A stretch of 64,000 bases of DNA, from contig JANQGQ010000016.1 in NCBI GenBank assembly GCA_028277185.1, positions 62,001-126,000 of the forward strand, given 5' to 3'. The DNA is from Woeseiaceae bacterium. GTDB lineage: Bacteria > Pseudomonadota > Gammaproteobacteria > Steroidobacterales > Woeseiaceae. The position numbers were made by a program, and so were the translations under genes. This document shows, piece after piece, positions 1 to 7,756 of this stretch (positions are counted from its first letter, which is position 1; every line of letters starts with the position of its first letter). The notes under the pieces are model-generated. The model ran no database searches. It was given only the letters and a program-made list of their open reading frames with translations, and had not been told where the DNA came from.

Positions 1-1161
1 GTGCGTCTCGACGCGCTGCCTGAGTCCCTCGACCGCGATGAGCTCGTCGAACGCATCCGGCGCATCAGCAAGCCCCCGAGCTACGATCGCTGGTACGCGA
101 ACGGCACGAAGCTGACCGACGCCGACTGGGCGCGTTTCGACGCGATGCTCAACCTCGACGGCATCGAAGAGCGAAACCCGCTGCGCTTCGGCATGGTGGT
201 CGAGCGCTCGAGCATGCGTACTTATCCGACTGACGAGCCGATCTACAACACCGCGATACCGACGGACATCGACCGCTTTCAGGAGAACGGCTTGTTCCCG
301 GGCGACGCCGTAGCCGTTCTGCATACGAGCAGCGACGGCAACTGGCTGCTCGTCCAAAGCTACAACTACCTCGCCTGGGCGCCGCGCGACGCGATCGGTA
401 TCGGCGACCTCGACGCCATCCTCGAGTACCGGGCAAGCAAACGCTTTCTGATGGTCACGGGCGACAAGGTGTTGACGACCTTCAATCCCGAGCTTACCGC
501 CACGTCGGAGCTGCAGCTCGACATGGGCGTTCGTCTGCCGCTGCTCTCCGCCGCCGAGGTCGGCCATGCGCTGCGCGGCCAGAATCCGTACACGAGCCAC
601 GCCGTGCTGATCCCGGTCAGAGATGCAGGTGGCAGTCTCGCGTTCGAACCGGCGCTGGTCGCACGCAGCCAGGACGTGCACGTGGGCTATCTGCCGTACA
701 CACGCGGCAACGTCATCCGACAATCGTTCAAGTTCCTGGGCGAACGTTACGGCTGGGGCCACGACTACAATGCGCGCGATTGCACGGGCTTCGTTTCCGA
801 GATCTACAAGACCTTCGGCATCCTGCTGCCGAGAAACTCGGGCGACCAGCGCGACAGCGTCATCGGCGAGAACCTGCGTTTCGGCGAAGACGCCGATCAT
901 GCTGCGCGGATCGCCGGCCTGGACACGCTCGACGTCGGCGATCTCGTGTACATCCCGGGTCACGTCATGCTGAGCCTCGGCGAAGTCGACGGCGAACCCT
1001 ACGTGATTCATGACGTCAACGGACTCAACTATGCCAGCCCGGACGGCGGGCTATACAGCGGCGTACTCAATACCGTGGCCGTCACGCCGTTGACGCCGCT
1101 CAAGTCCGACGAGGGCCGGCTCTACGTCGACCTGATGATGAGCATCAAGGACGTGAGGTAG
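1..1161 (+). CDS. SH3 / NlpC-P60 (C40) cysteine peptidase, YkfC-like; 5' end probably cut by window
   Basis: Likely gamma-D-glutamyl-L-diamino-acid endopeptidase that trims murein peptides to L-Ala-D-Glu. The frame is open at base 1 (GTG), and the protein lacks a signal peptide and full N-terminal region, so the true start is probably upstream. SH3-like segments occupy roughly residues 60-230; the C-terminal third is NlpC/P60. The visible catalytic set is Cys261 (in ARDCTGFVSE), His321 (in PGHVMLS) and His337 (in VIHDVNG), with a spacing close to that of Bacillus YkfC. The stop lies 4 bases before the dipeptide epimerase, which matches the ykfB/ykfC pairing of Bacillus. Family and pathway are well supported; exact substrate specificity is inferred. 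Confidence 0.85.
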   Translation: MRLDALPESLDRDELVERIRRISKPPSYDRWYANGTKLTDADWARFDAMLNLDGIEERNPLRFGMVVERSSMRTYPTDEPIYNTAIPTDIDRFQENGLFPGDAVAVLHTSSDGNWLLVQSYNYLAWAPRDAIGIGDLDAILEYRASKRFLMVTGDKVLTTFNPELTATSELQLDMGVRLPLLSAAEVGHALRGQNPYTSHAVLIPVRDAGGSLAFEPALVARSQDVHVGYLPYTRGNVIRQSFKFLGERYGWGHDYNARDCTGFVSEIYKTFGILLPRNSGDQRDSVIGENLRFGEDADHAARIAGLDTLDVGDLVYIPGHVMLSLGEVDGEPYVIHDVNGLNYASPDGGLYSGVLNTVAVTPLTPLKSDEGRLYVDLMMSIKDVR

Positions 1162-1165
1162 CGAC

Positions 1166-2281
1166 ATGAAGATCACCGGCATCGAACTCGGCAAGCTCAG
1201 AGTACCGCTCAAGACGCCGTTCAAGACCGCCCTGCGCACCGTCGATCACATGGAAGACGTCGTGATCGTGCTTGAGACCGATACGGGGCACACCGGCTAC
1301 GGCAGCGCGCCGGCGACCGCGGTCATCACCGGCGAGACGCACGGCTCGATCATCGAGGCGATTCGCACGGTCATCGCACCGAGCATCATGGGCGAAGACA
1401 TCCGCAACCTGAACCGGATCGTCAACCTCATCCAGAAATCGATATTCACGAACTTCAGCGCCAAAGCCGCGGTCGAGATCGCGATTTACGATCTCTTCGC
1501 CCAGTCCTTCGGCGCGCCGCTGTACCGCGTGCTCGGCGGCGGTGAGCCCGTGATTTCGACGGACATCACGATCAGCGTCGACTACATCGACAAAATGGTC
1601 GAAGACGCAACCCGGGCAGTGGAAGCCGGCTTCGAGGCTCTGAAGATCAAGGTGGGCAAGGACCTCGCGCTCGATATCCAGCGGGTCAAGGCGATCGCTG
1701 CCGCGGTCAGCGACAAGGCGCTCCTCCGGCTGGACGCGAATCAGGGCTGGACGCCGAAACAGACGGTGATGGCGCTGCGGGAACTCGAAAGCAGCGGCAT
1801 CGAACTGGAGTTCGTCGAGCAACCGGTGCGCGGCGACGACGTCGAAGGCATGAAGTACATCACGGAACGGGTTTCGACGGCAGTCATGGCCGACGAAAGC
1901 ACCTTCGGACCCAAGGAGGTCATCGATCTGATCCAAATGCGCGGCGCCGACATCATCAACATCAAGCTCATGAAGACCGGCGGCATTTCGAACGCGATCA
2001 ACATCGCGGACATCGCGTCGCTCTACGACGTCGAGTGCATGATCGGCTGCATGCTGGAGACGAGCATTGGAGTATCGGCAGCCGCGCACGTGGCCGTCGC
2101 GAAATCGAACATCATCACCCGTGTCGATCTCGATGCGCCCTCGCTGGCGACCTTGAACCCGGTGCAGGGCGGCGTCACCTTCGACAATGCAGAGATCCGC
2201 ATCAGCGATGCGCCGGGGCTCGGGATCGAGAACATCGAAGGCCTCGCGATGCTCGACCCCGGACGGGTAGCGGCCGGCTAG
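1166..2281 (+). CDS. L-Ala-D/L-Glu dipeptide epimerase (enolase superfamily)
   Basis: Converts L-Ala-D-Glu, released from murein peptides, to L-Ala-L-Glu so that ordinary dipeptidases can finish degradation. The 371-residue protein has the usual family length. Visible features: the catalytic KIK pair (K160/K162), metal ligands in RLDANQGW, VEQP and ADEST, the second-half lysine in NIKLMKTGG, and a C-terminal DLD motif matching the DxD that holds the dipeptide amino group in Ala-Glu epimerases. ATG start 4 bases after the upstream peptidase stop implies one transcript. A degraded copy of its 3' end lies at about 6850-6971. Other dipeptide specificities in this superfamily cannot be excluded from sequence. 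Confidence 0.88.
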   Translation: MKITGIELGKLRVPLKTPFKTALRTVDHMEDVVIVLETDTGHTGYGSAPATAVITGETHGSIIEAIRTVIAPSIMGEDIRNLNRIVNLIQKSIFTNFSAKAAVEIAIYDLFAQSFGAPLYRVLGGGEPVISTDITISVDYIDKMVEDATRAVEAGFEALKIKVGKDLALDIQRVKAIAAAVSDKALLRLDANQGWTPKQTVMALRELESSGIELEFVEQPVRGDDVEGMKYITERVSTAVMADESTFGPKEVIDLIQMRGADIINIKLMKTGGISNAINIADIASLYDVECMIGCMLETSIGVSAAAHVAVAKSNIITRVDLDAPSLATLNPVQGGVTFDNAEIRISDAPGLGIENIEGLAMLDPGRVAAG

Positions 2282-2316
2282 TACCCAATCGCTATCGTCC
2301 TGCCGGGAGTACCAAT

Positions 2317-3066
2317 ATGAGTGCCGGACGGACCGCCCTCGTCACGAATGCCACGGAGTTTGCCGGCCCGCCGGCGGTAGACGCACTCGCCGGCGCGGGC
2401 TTCACGGTCTGCTGTCACGACCGCAGCTTCGCCGACGCCGCAACCCGAAGCGCGTTCGCTGCCGGCCGGACGAACGTCAACGCACTCGAGGCGCAGGAAC
2501 CGGCAGCCATAGTCGAGGAAGCCGGCGCCGCGGCGCTCGACGTCGTGGTCAGCAACGACAGCTATCCCGCTATCCTCGGTCCGATCGACGAGGCCGACGT
2601 CGGGGACCTCGAGCGCACACTCGATGCGCTGGTCGTCATGCCCTTCGCGCTGATGCGCTCCGTAGTTCCGCATCTGAAGGCCAGAGGCGGCGGCTCGATC
2701 ATCATGATTACCTCGCCGCGCGCGAAGCTGCCGATGCCCGGCGGCAGCATTCCCGACTCCGCGCGCGAAGCCGGCAACGCGTTGCTGCGCTCGTTCGCGC
2801 GGGAGCTGGCGCCCTTCGACATCCCGGTCAACGCGATCGCGCCGAACTATTTCGCGAACGAAATGTACTTCCCGCATGCACGCTTCGTGGACGACCCGAC
2901 GGGCCGGGCCTTCGTCGAACGGATGGTGCCAGCGCGCCGGCTCGGTCAGCCAGGCGAACTCGAGGAACTGATCCGGTTTCTCGCGACGACGAAGGCGCGC
3001 TTCATGACGGGGACGACACTCGAGTTCACGGGCGGCTGGCCGGTTGCGCCGACGCCACCAGGCTGA
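2317..3066 (+). CDS. Halohydrin-dehalogenase-like SDR protein with catalytic Tyr replaced by Pro
   Basis: A 249-residue short-chain dehydrogenase-fold protein resembling halohydrin dehalogenase HheC along its length: TALVTNATEFAG, HDRSF, QEPA, VSNDSY, PFALMRSV and APNYF all have close HheC counterparts. The NAD-binding glycine motif is replaced by T10-x4-F15-x-G17, the halide-pocket signature of halohydrin dehalogenases. The catalytic pattern S-x12-Y-x3-R reads S133-x12-P146-x3-R150, so Ser and Arg remain but Tyr is Pro. The halide-loop PNY is kept. The ATG at 2317 follows the epimerase stop by 35 bases, so it is probably cotranscribed. It is unlikely to be an ordinary oxidoreductase; activity is uncertain. 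Confidence 0.78.
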   Translation: MSAGRTALVTNATEFAGPPAVDALAGAGFTVCCHDRSFADAATRSAFAAGRTNVNALEAQEPAAIVEEAGAAALDVVVSNDSYPAILGPIDEADVGDLERTLDALVVMPFALMRSVVPHLKARGGGSIIMITSPRAKLPMPGGSIPDSAREAGNALLRSFARELAPFDIPVNAIAPNYFANEMYFPHARFVDDPTGRAFVERMVPARRLGQPGELEELIRFLATTKARFMTGTTLEFTGGWPVAPTPPG

Positions 3067-3069
3067 GCG

Positions 3070-3486
3070 TCAGCGGGGCGGGAGGGCACTATCGCCGAGC
3101 GCCCAGTGCGCACAGCGTTCGAGCGGGGCCGCCGCACATGCTTCGACCCGTTCGCGTTCCGGCAGGATCGTGACCGTCCGGGGCCCGTTATCGGGATCGC
3201 TCGCTATGACTTCCCAGGTTTCCGCGGCACCGTGGCGCCAGCGGTAGTCCCCCTCACCCTCGATCCGCAAGCGCCATTCGCAGCGGCCGGTAGCCGCAAG
3301 GCAGCGGGACTCGAGCGTCACGGGAAAACCCTCCGGTCCGGTAAGCGGCGGTACGGCGTGCCATTCCGGCCGGGACGGCCCGGCAAGCGGCGTCAGCGCC
3401 AGCGCAATCGACACCAGCAGCAAAGCAAGCCAGCGCCACCAACCCATGCCGGACCAGACCGTGGCGAGTACGCGGTGCCGGCTCAT
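3070..3486 (-). CDS. Small single-pass membrane protein of the iron-uptake operon
   Basis: A 138-residue protein of unknown family. One strongly hydrophobic segment (WWRWLALLLVSIALAL) lies near residues 15-32, followed by a basic-to-acidic extracytoplasmic domain with four cysteines (SRCLAATGRCEW and ACAAAPLERCAHW), which could form disulfides in the periplasm. The ATG at 3486 overlaps the stop of the PepSY gene (ATGA), the evidence for this start over a longer frame. It is the last gene of the TonB-receptor/PepSY operon and converges on the SDR gene. A role in ferric-siderophore handling is inferred from position only. Confidence 0.65.
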   Translation of the reverse strand: MSRHRVLATVWSGMGWWRWLALLLVSIALALTPLAGPSRPEWHAVPPLTGPEGFPVTLESRCLAATGRCEWRLRIEGEGDYRWRHGAAETWEVIASDPDNGPRTVTILPERERVEACAAAPLERCAHWALGDSALPPR

Positions 3487-4619
3487 GCCGGGACCCGCTC
3501 GTCGCGCGCAAGCTTTGTCGCTATCCGGCTGCCGTAGATCAGGATTCCCCCGACCGACAGGAAGCTCATCAGGGCCCCGAACAGAAACCACAGCACGCGC
3601 ACGCTCAGCCCCGGCAGGCCGCCGCCGCCCCAGGTGCCGAAGTGCAGCGGATCGGCTGCCTCGGAGATCCGCTGATAAAGGCTCAAGGTTTCGCCACGGA
3701 CGCTGCCATGAACCTCGCCAGCCGCGTCAGCCCAGACCGAGTTGGCGCGCTGCCTGACGAGAATGGCCGCCGCCTGCCCTTCGACCTTCAGCGGCTCCGC
3801 GGGATCGGCCGGCAAGCGGACGGCCAGCAACCGCAAATCCGGCATGGCCGCGGAAGCCGCCGCGACCGCCGCATCGACGTCGACGCCTCGTAGCGCCTCG
3901 ATCCCGGGTGTCTCGCTATCCTGCAGCGCAGTCGCCGCCGGACGAGCGATCGGCGGCGCCTGGGCGCCCAGGCTCTCGACGAGATACCAGACCGACGTCA
4001 ACGCCATCAGCGCGACGAACCACAGCGACCAGATTCCGATCAGCCGGTGCAGGTCGCCCAGCCAGACCCGGGGCTTGTGCGACCAGCGCGGCCGCTTGAA
4101 GAAGCCGCGCCAGAAACCGCGGTAGACGACCAGCCCGCTGACCAGCGACACCAGCAGCACGATCCCGAGCACGGAGACCAGCGGCACGCCTACCTGCACG
4201 GGCAGCATCAGGTGGCGGTGCGTTTGCCTCAGGAAGCGCTGCACGTTGAACCAGCCCGTGTAGCCCAGAAACTCGCCGGAGTAAGGGTCGACCCAAAGGC
4301 GCACGCGTTCCTGCCAGGGCGTCAGGACGACGAACTCGGTGGCAAACCAGGCGTCGTCCCGCCGGTTGATCGACTCGATGCGCCCGCCGCGTGCGTGTAC
4401 CAGCGCGACGTCGAACTGTTCCCCGAGGGACAGGGGTTCCTCCGAGACGGCCGTTGATGCCCGCATTTCGGGATTCAGGAGCCAGTCGATTTCCGGGCTG
4501 AGCACGGCGAACGTCCCGGTGATCAGGACGAAAGCCATGTAGATCGACAGCTTCAGCCCGAGCCAGGAGTGCCAGTTGTACAGACGGCGCCGCAGGCGGG
4601 GCGGCGCTCGCTCAGTCAC
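3483..4619 (-). CDS. PepSY-associated transmembrane protein (iron-uptake, PiuB-like)
   Basis: An inner-membrane protein of 378 residues. It begins with the RLYNWHSWLGL motif typical of PepSY-TM proteins, with the first helix at about residues 22-42, two central helices near residues 140-165 and 190-215, and a last helix near 345-368. Histidines at the membrane edge (NWHSW, QTHRHLM, DLHRLIG) fit the haem-binding or electron-transfer role proposed for this family, which often acts as a ferric-siderophore reductase. It starts 11 bases after the TonB receptor stop and overlaps the next gene by 4 bases. The family is clear; reductase function is inferred. Confidence 0.85.
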   Translation of the reverse strand: MTERAPPRLRRRLYNWHSWLGLKLSIYMAFVLITGTFAVLSPEIDWLLNPEMRASTAVSEEPLSLGEQFDVALVHARGGRIESINRRDDAWFATEFVVLTPWQERVRLWVDPYSGEFLGYTGWFNVQRFLRQTHRHLMLPVQVGVPLVSVLGIVLLVSLVSGLVVYRGFWRGFFKRPRWSHKPRVWLGDLHRLIGIWSLWFVALMALTSVWYLVESLGAQAPPIARPAATALQDSETPGIEALRGVDVDAAVAAASAAMPDLRLLAVRLPADPAEPLKVEGQAAAILVRQRANSVWADAAGEVHGSVRGETLSLYQRISEAADPLHFGTWGGGGLPGLSVRVLWFLFGALMSFLSVGGILIYGSRIATKLARDERVPA

Positions 4620-4630
4620 GCGTCCTCATG

Positions 4631-6730
4631 CTAGAAATTCCGGCTCAGCTGCACGAGAACGGTGCGCGGCTCGCCGGGGAAGTGGCCGGTCCGCTCGATG
4701 AAGCCGCTGGCCGCATACTCTTCGTCCAGGAGATTGCGCAGGTTTATCTGCAGTTCGTAGTCCGCGAAGGTCGAGCGCCAGCTTGCATCGACGACGCTGT
4801 AGCTCTGCACCGTCTGCCCGCCGAGGCTCAGACGATCGTCGACATAGTCGACACCGACGGCAATCGCGGAGTTGATCGCGGCGATGTCGTAGCGGGTCCA
4901 CAGACCGAAGGTATTCAGCGGCGCGTTGGCGAAGTTGTCGCCGATCGAGTTGCGGAGCGCACCGGGGTTGCCGCCGGTGATACTGACGTCGTTGTAAGCG
5001 TAATTCGCGGTGATCGTCCAGTTGTCGGTCAGGTCGCCGATCAGATCGAGTTCGAAACCGTCGCTCCGCACCTCGCCGATCTGCACGAACTGCGGGATGC
5101 CGTCGCCGATGCCCGTATCCTCCGGGTTGCCGACGCGCACGTTCTGTTTTTCGATGCGGTAGATCGCCGCGGTCGTCTGCAGCCGGCCGCCGAACCAGAG
5201 TTTCTTGAAGCCGAGTTCGTACTGGAGACTCTCTTCGGGGTCGAGGAAACCGTCTTCGTCGACTTCCTGATCGCTGACGCGCTGCGGATTGAAGCCCTCC
5301 GTGTAGCTTGCATAGAGCGAGGCGTCCTCGATGGGCTGAAACACGACTGCCGCCCGCGGACTGATCGCCGAGTCCCCGATCTCGAAACCTGTCAGCTCGT
5401 TGCGGTCGTCGAAATCGTCGTAGCGTGCGCCCAGCAGGATCTGCCACCGCTCGGTGAGCTGAATCTGATCCTGTACGTAGAGGCCGAGACGGCGGAATTC
5501 GGTGTCGCCGACGCTCGGCGCACGAAACGTGAACTCAGAGACGTCGGACAGCCCGTAGACCGGATCGAAGATGTCGATGTTCGGGACGCCCTGCGCCTCG
5601 CCGCGGGCGATCAGGGACACGGACTCGGCGTTCGCGAGGAAGTAGTCGCCGCCGAACAGCAGCGTGTGCTCCAGACCGCCGCCCTCAAATGTCAGCACGA
5701 AGTCGCTCGTCAGACTGATCTCTTCGTTCTCGCGAAGTTGATCGCGAAACTCACGGGTCATCGTGCGCCCGTCGTCCAGCAGCCCGCGCGGTTCGTGGTA
5801 GTTCTGGGTGCGTTCGTTGCTCAGAAAACGAAGCGTGGTCCGTGAATCGAGGGAGTTCGTCAGCGCATGTTCGAGGATTAACTGGCCGACGTGCGCTTCG
5901 ACGCGCTGAAAGTCGCTCCGTTCGTTCGTGTTGAAGTCGACGTCGGTGATGAAGTCGCCCGCGTCGGTGACCGGGACGCCGCGCAGGCGGTGTGCCGTCA
6001 AATCCTGATCGATGTAGTCGTATTGAGCGGTCAGCAGACTGTCGCCCAAGACCTTGAAGCTTAAGCCCCCGGACACCAGAACGTTGCGCGTGCCGGCGTT
6101 GTTGCGAAAGATGTCGCGGTCCTCGTAGAACGCGCCGACCCGATAGGCGACGGCCTCGCTCGCCCCGAGCGGGCCGCTCGACTCGAATGACGCTCCGACC
6201 CGGCTGTCGTCGCCGCCGAAGACTGCCCATTGGCCCTGTGCGTCGAAGGTCGGTTTTTTCGTAACGTAGTTGATGAGTCCGCCAGGCTCGCCGGCCCCGT
6301 AAAGCATCCCGGAGGGTCCCTTGAGTACCTCGACCTGCGCGACGTTGAAGAGCTGCGGGATCGCGAAACCGGAGAACGGATCGCCGAGCACACCGTCGTG
6401 GCGCACCTGATCCTGGCGGAAACCCCGGAACGTGACGCCGGAATAGCTGAACTGCGTGACGCCGGATACGGAGCGATAGAGATCGATGGTCTCGCGCGCG
6501 GCCTGATCGTCGATGAGCTGGCGGGTCAGCACCTGAATGGACTGCGGTACTTCGAGAAACGTCGTCGGCGTTTTGGTACCGATCGCCGTCCCGTCGGCAA
6601 GATAGTAGGTCTGCGCCCGGCCGCTGACGACGATTTCGTCGATCGGCTCCCCACCCGCCGCGGCGTCCTCCTCTGCGAATGCGGCTGCTGTCGTCAACAG
6701 CAGCAGATTGATTGCAAGAAACGCACGCAT
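4631..6730 (-). CDS. TonB-dependent siderophore receptor
   Basis: A 699-residue outer-membrane receptor. The signal peptide is about residues 1-19, followed by a TonB box (DEIVVSG, residues 31-37), a plug domain with VPQSIQVLTRQ and LKGPSGMLYG, and a beta-barrel ending in SRNF with the C-terminal Phe expected for barrel insertion. The plug wording (GTKTPTTFLEVPQSIQ, GVTFRGFRQD) matches the FhuA/FpvA siderophore group rather than sugar or B12 receptors. It is the first gene of the three-gene iron operon, and a Fur-type 19-bp palindrome lies about 75 bases upstream. Which siderophore it carries cannot be read from sequence. Confidence 0.9.
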   Translation of the reverse strand: MRAFLAINLLLLTTAAAFAEEDAAAGGEPIDEIVVSGRAQTYYLADGTAIGTKTPTTFLEVPQSIQVLTRQLIDDQAARETIDLYRSVSGVTQFSYSGVTFRGFRQDQVRHDGVLGDPFSGFAIPQLFNVAQVEVLKGPSGMLYGAGEPGGLINYVTKKPTFDAQGQWAVFGGDDSRVGASFESSGPLGASEAVAYRVGAFYEDRDIFRNNAGTRNVLVSGGLSFKVLGDSLLTAQYDYIDQDLTAHRLRGVPVTDAGDFITDVDFNTNERSDFQRVEAHVGQLILEHALTNSLDSRTTLRFLSNERTQNYHEPRGLLDDGRTMTREFRDQLRENEEISLTSDFVLTFEGGGLEHTLLFGGDYFLANAESVSLIARGEAQGVPNIDIFDPVYGLSDVSEFTFRAPSVGDTEFRRLGLYVQDQIQLTERWQILLGARYDDFDDRNELTGFEIGDSAISPRAAVVFQPIEDASLYASYTEGFNPQRVSDQEVDEDGFLDPEESLQYELGFKKLWFGGRLQTTAAIYRIEKQNVRVGNPEDTGIGDGIPQFVQIGEVRSDGFELDLIGDLTDNWTITANYAYNDVSITGGNPGALRNSIGDNFANAPLNTFGLWTRYDIAAINSAIAVGVDYVDDRLSLGGQTVQSYSVVDASWRSTFADYELQINLRNLLDEEYAASGFIERTGHFPGEPRTVLVQLSRNF

Positions 6731-6802
6731 GGACGGAACCTCCCAATTCTTGTTGTCGAGGCGCCGCTTTGCGTCGCCACCCCCGAGTCGATCGCGAATA
6801 TT

Positions 6803-6821
6803 AATGCGAACGATTCGTATT
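6803..6821. promoter_or_regulatory. Fur-type iron box
   Basis: The 19-mer AATGCGAACGATTCGTATT is a 9-1-9 palindrome with 7 of 9 paired positions and closely resembles gammaproteobacterial Fur boxes of the AATGCGAAT-N-ATTCGCATT type. It sits in an AT-rich patch upstream of the siderophore-receptor start, where iron-dependent repression is expected. Confidence 0.72.
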
Positions 6822-6849
6822 TACTACTACGGAGAATACCTGGTGGCGG

Positions 6850-6971
6850 GTTGAACATAATCGGGCGGCAACCGTAACGCGGAGGTTCGCAACAGCCAGG
6901 CGACGGGGCTCGGTATCAGGGACATCGAAGGGCTGACGATGCTCGGGTTCGGGAAAGCCTCGGCTGGCTAA
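6850..6971 (+). pseudogene. 3' relic of a second dipeptide-epimerase gene
   Basis: From 6873 to the TAA at 6969-6971 one frame reads RNAEVRNSQATGLG, then IRDIEGLTMLGFGKASAG, aligning end to end with the epimerase C-terminus (DNAEIRISDAPGLG, then IENIEGLAMLDPGRVAAG). By eye about 19 of 32 residues are identical and the stop is in the same place. Upstream of 6873 the match decays with in-frame stops and a short deletion, although TTGAAC and GGGCGGC still align. No start or upstream portion of the gene remains. I read it as the tail of a lost paralogue. Confidence 0.75.
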
Positions 6972-6983
6972 CGGGCCACGAAG

Positions 6984-7409
6984 TCAGCCGGCAACTTCGA
7001 ACGGATTGATCACGTCGATTCCGCAGTGCTCGAAGTCGGCGACGTTCCGGGTTGCTACTGCCATATGGTTGTGTCGGGCGATTGCGGCAATCTGACCGTC
7101 CGGCACGCTCATCGGGCGTCCCAGGTCCTTGCGCCCCCCCATCACCTCACCATACAGGCGTGCCGAGGGTTCATCGTAGGAGAGGACACGTTGCATGAAC
7201 CCCTGAGCGATGAACCGTTCGAACTTCTCGTTGAGGCCGGATCGACGCTTACCGTCCGGCAACACCCGCAGCCCGTAGGCTATTTCGCCAATCGTGATGG
7301 TAGACACGTAGAGAGTGCTCGACTCCTGCTCATTGAGCCATTCCAGTACGGTTTCCGCCGGTAACGCTCTCATGACTTCAGAGACGATATTGGTGTCCAG
7401 CAAAATCAC
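6984..7409 (-). CDS. PIN-domain toxin ribonuclease (FitB/VapC family)
   Basis: A 141-residue PIN-domain protein, expected to be a Mg-dependent endoribonuclease of a type II toxin-antitoxin system. Visible acidic residues: Asp5 and the following DTN (MILLDTNIVSE), Glu in TIGEIAYG, Asp in SVPDGQIAAIA, and Asp in ATRNVADFE. The GTG start overlaps the antitoxin stop (GTGA), so the toxin is translationally coupled behind its antitoxin, as is usual. The N- and C-terminal wording is closest to FitB-type proteins. The target RNA is unknown. Confidence 0.88.
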   Translation of the reverse strand: MILLDTNIVSEVMRALPAETVLEWLNEQESSTLYVSTITIGEIAYGLRVLPDGKRRSGLNEKFERFIAQGFMQRVLSYDEPSARLYGEVMGGRKDLGRPMSVPDGQIAAIARHNHMAVATRNVADFEHCGIDVINPFEVAG

Positions 7410-7639
7410 TCGGCGAGATCCACCGGCTCATGAGGCATCCTCTCCGGCAACGGCAGATCAACTCCGCCCTTCACGCCGAAAATCCGAACCGCGAGGTCGC
7501 CGAGCCGCTCCGGCGCACTGACGGCTTCCTTAAGGATGCGACGGGCTTCTTCCTCCATTGATACACCGTGTGTCGCAGCGCGTATTCGCAGCCTCGACAA
7601 GGTCTCTTCATCGAGTTTTCTGACACTCAAACTGGCCAC
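7406..7639 (-). CDS. Ribbon-helix-helix antitoxin (FitA-like)
   Basis: A 77-residue protein with an N-terminal Arc/MetJ-type ribbon (ASLSVRKLDEETLSRLRIRA) followed by a helix pair (SMEEEARRILKEAV) and an acidic tail likely to wrap the toxin. I chose the GTG at 7639 because it places the beta strand at the N-terminus as in FitA; a longer frame upstream would add an unrelated hydrophobic stretch. It overlaps the toxin start by 4 bases. It probably represses its own operon through the repeats just upstream. Confidence 0.82.
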   Translation of the reverse strand: MASLSVRKLDEETLSRLRIRAATHGVSMEEEARRILKEAVSAPERLGDLAVRIFGVKGGVDLPLPERMPHEPVDLAE

Positions 7640-7675
7640 GTCTGACTCCTGGATGACGACTAGGGTACACAGCAG

Positions 7676-7695
7676 TATGCTGGCATATGCTGGCA
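7676..7695. promoter_or_regulatory. Tandem 10-bp direct repeat upstream of fitAB-like operon
   Basis: TATGCTGGCA occurs twice back to back, 37-56 bases upstream of the antitoxin start, with an internal GCATATGC palindrome at the junction. The position suits an autoregulatory operator or overlapping -10 region of the toxin-antitoxin operon. Binding is inferred. Confidence 0.45.
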
Positions 7696-7756
7696 TTGAG
7701 GGCAAGTGCATGCATCGCACCCACGCCGGCGGTGAAAAGGCGGCGCGCGGCCGCGA

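Noticed and set aside
4628..5845. 405-codon open frame on the + strand
   Set aside because: Antisense to the siderophore receptor, with no recognisable domain, whereas the receptor shows plug and barrel motifs throughout.
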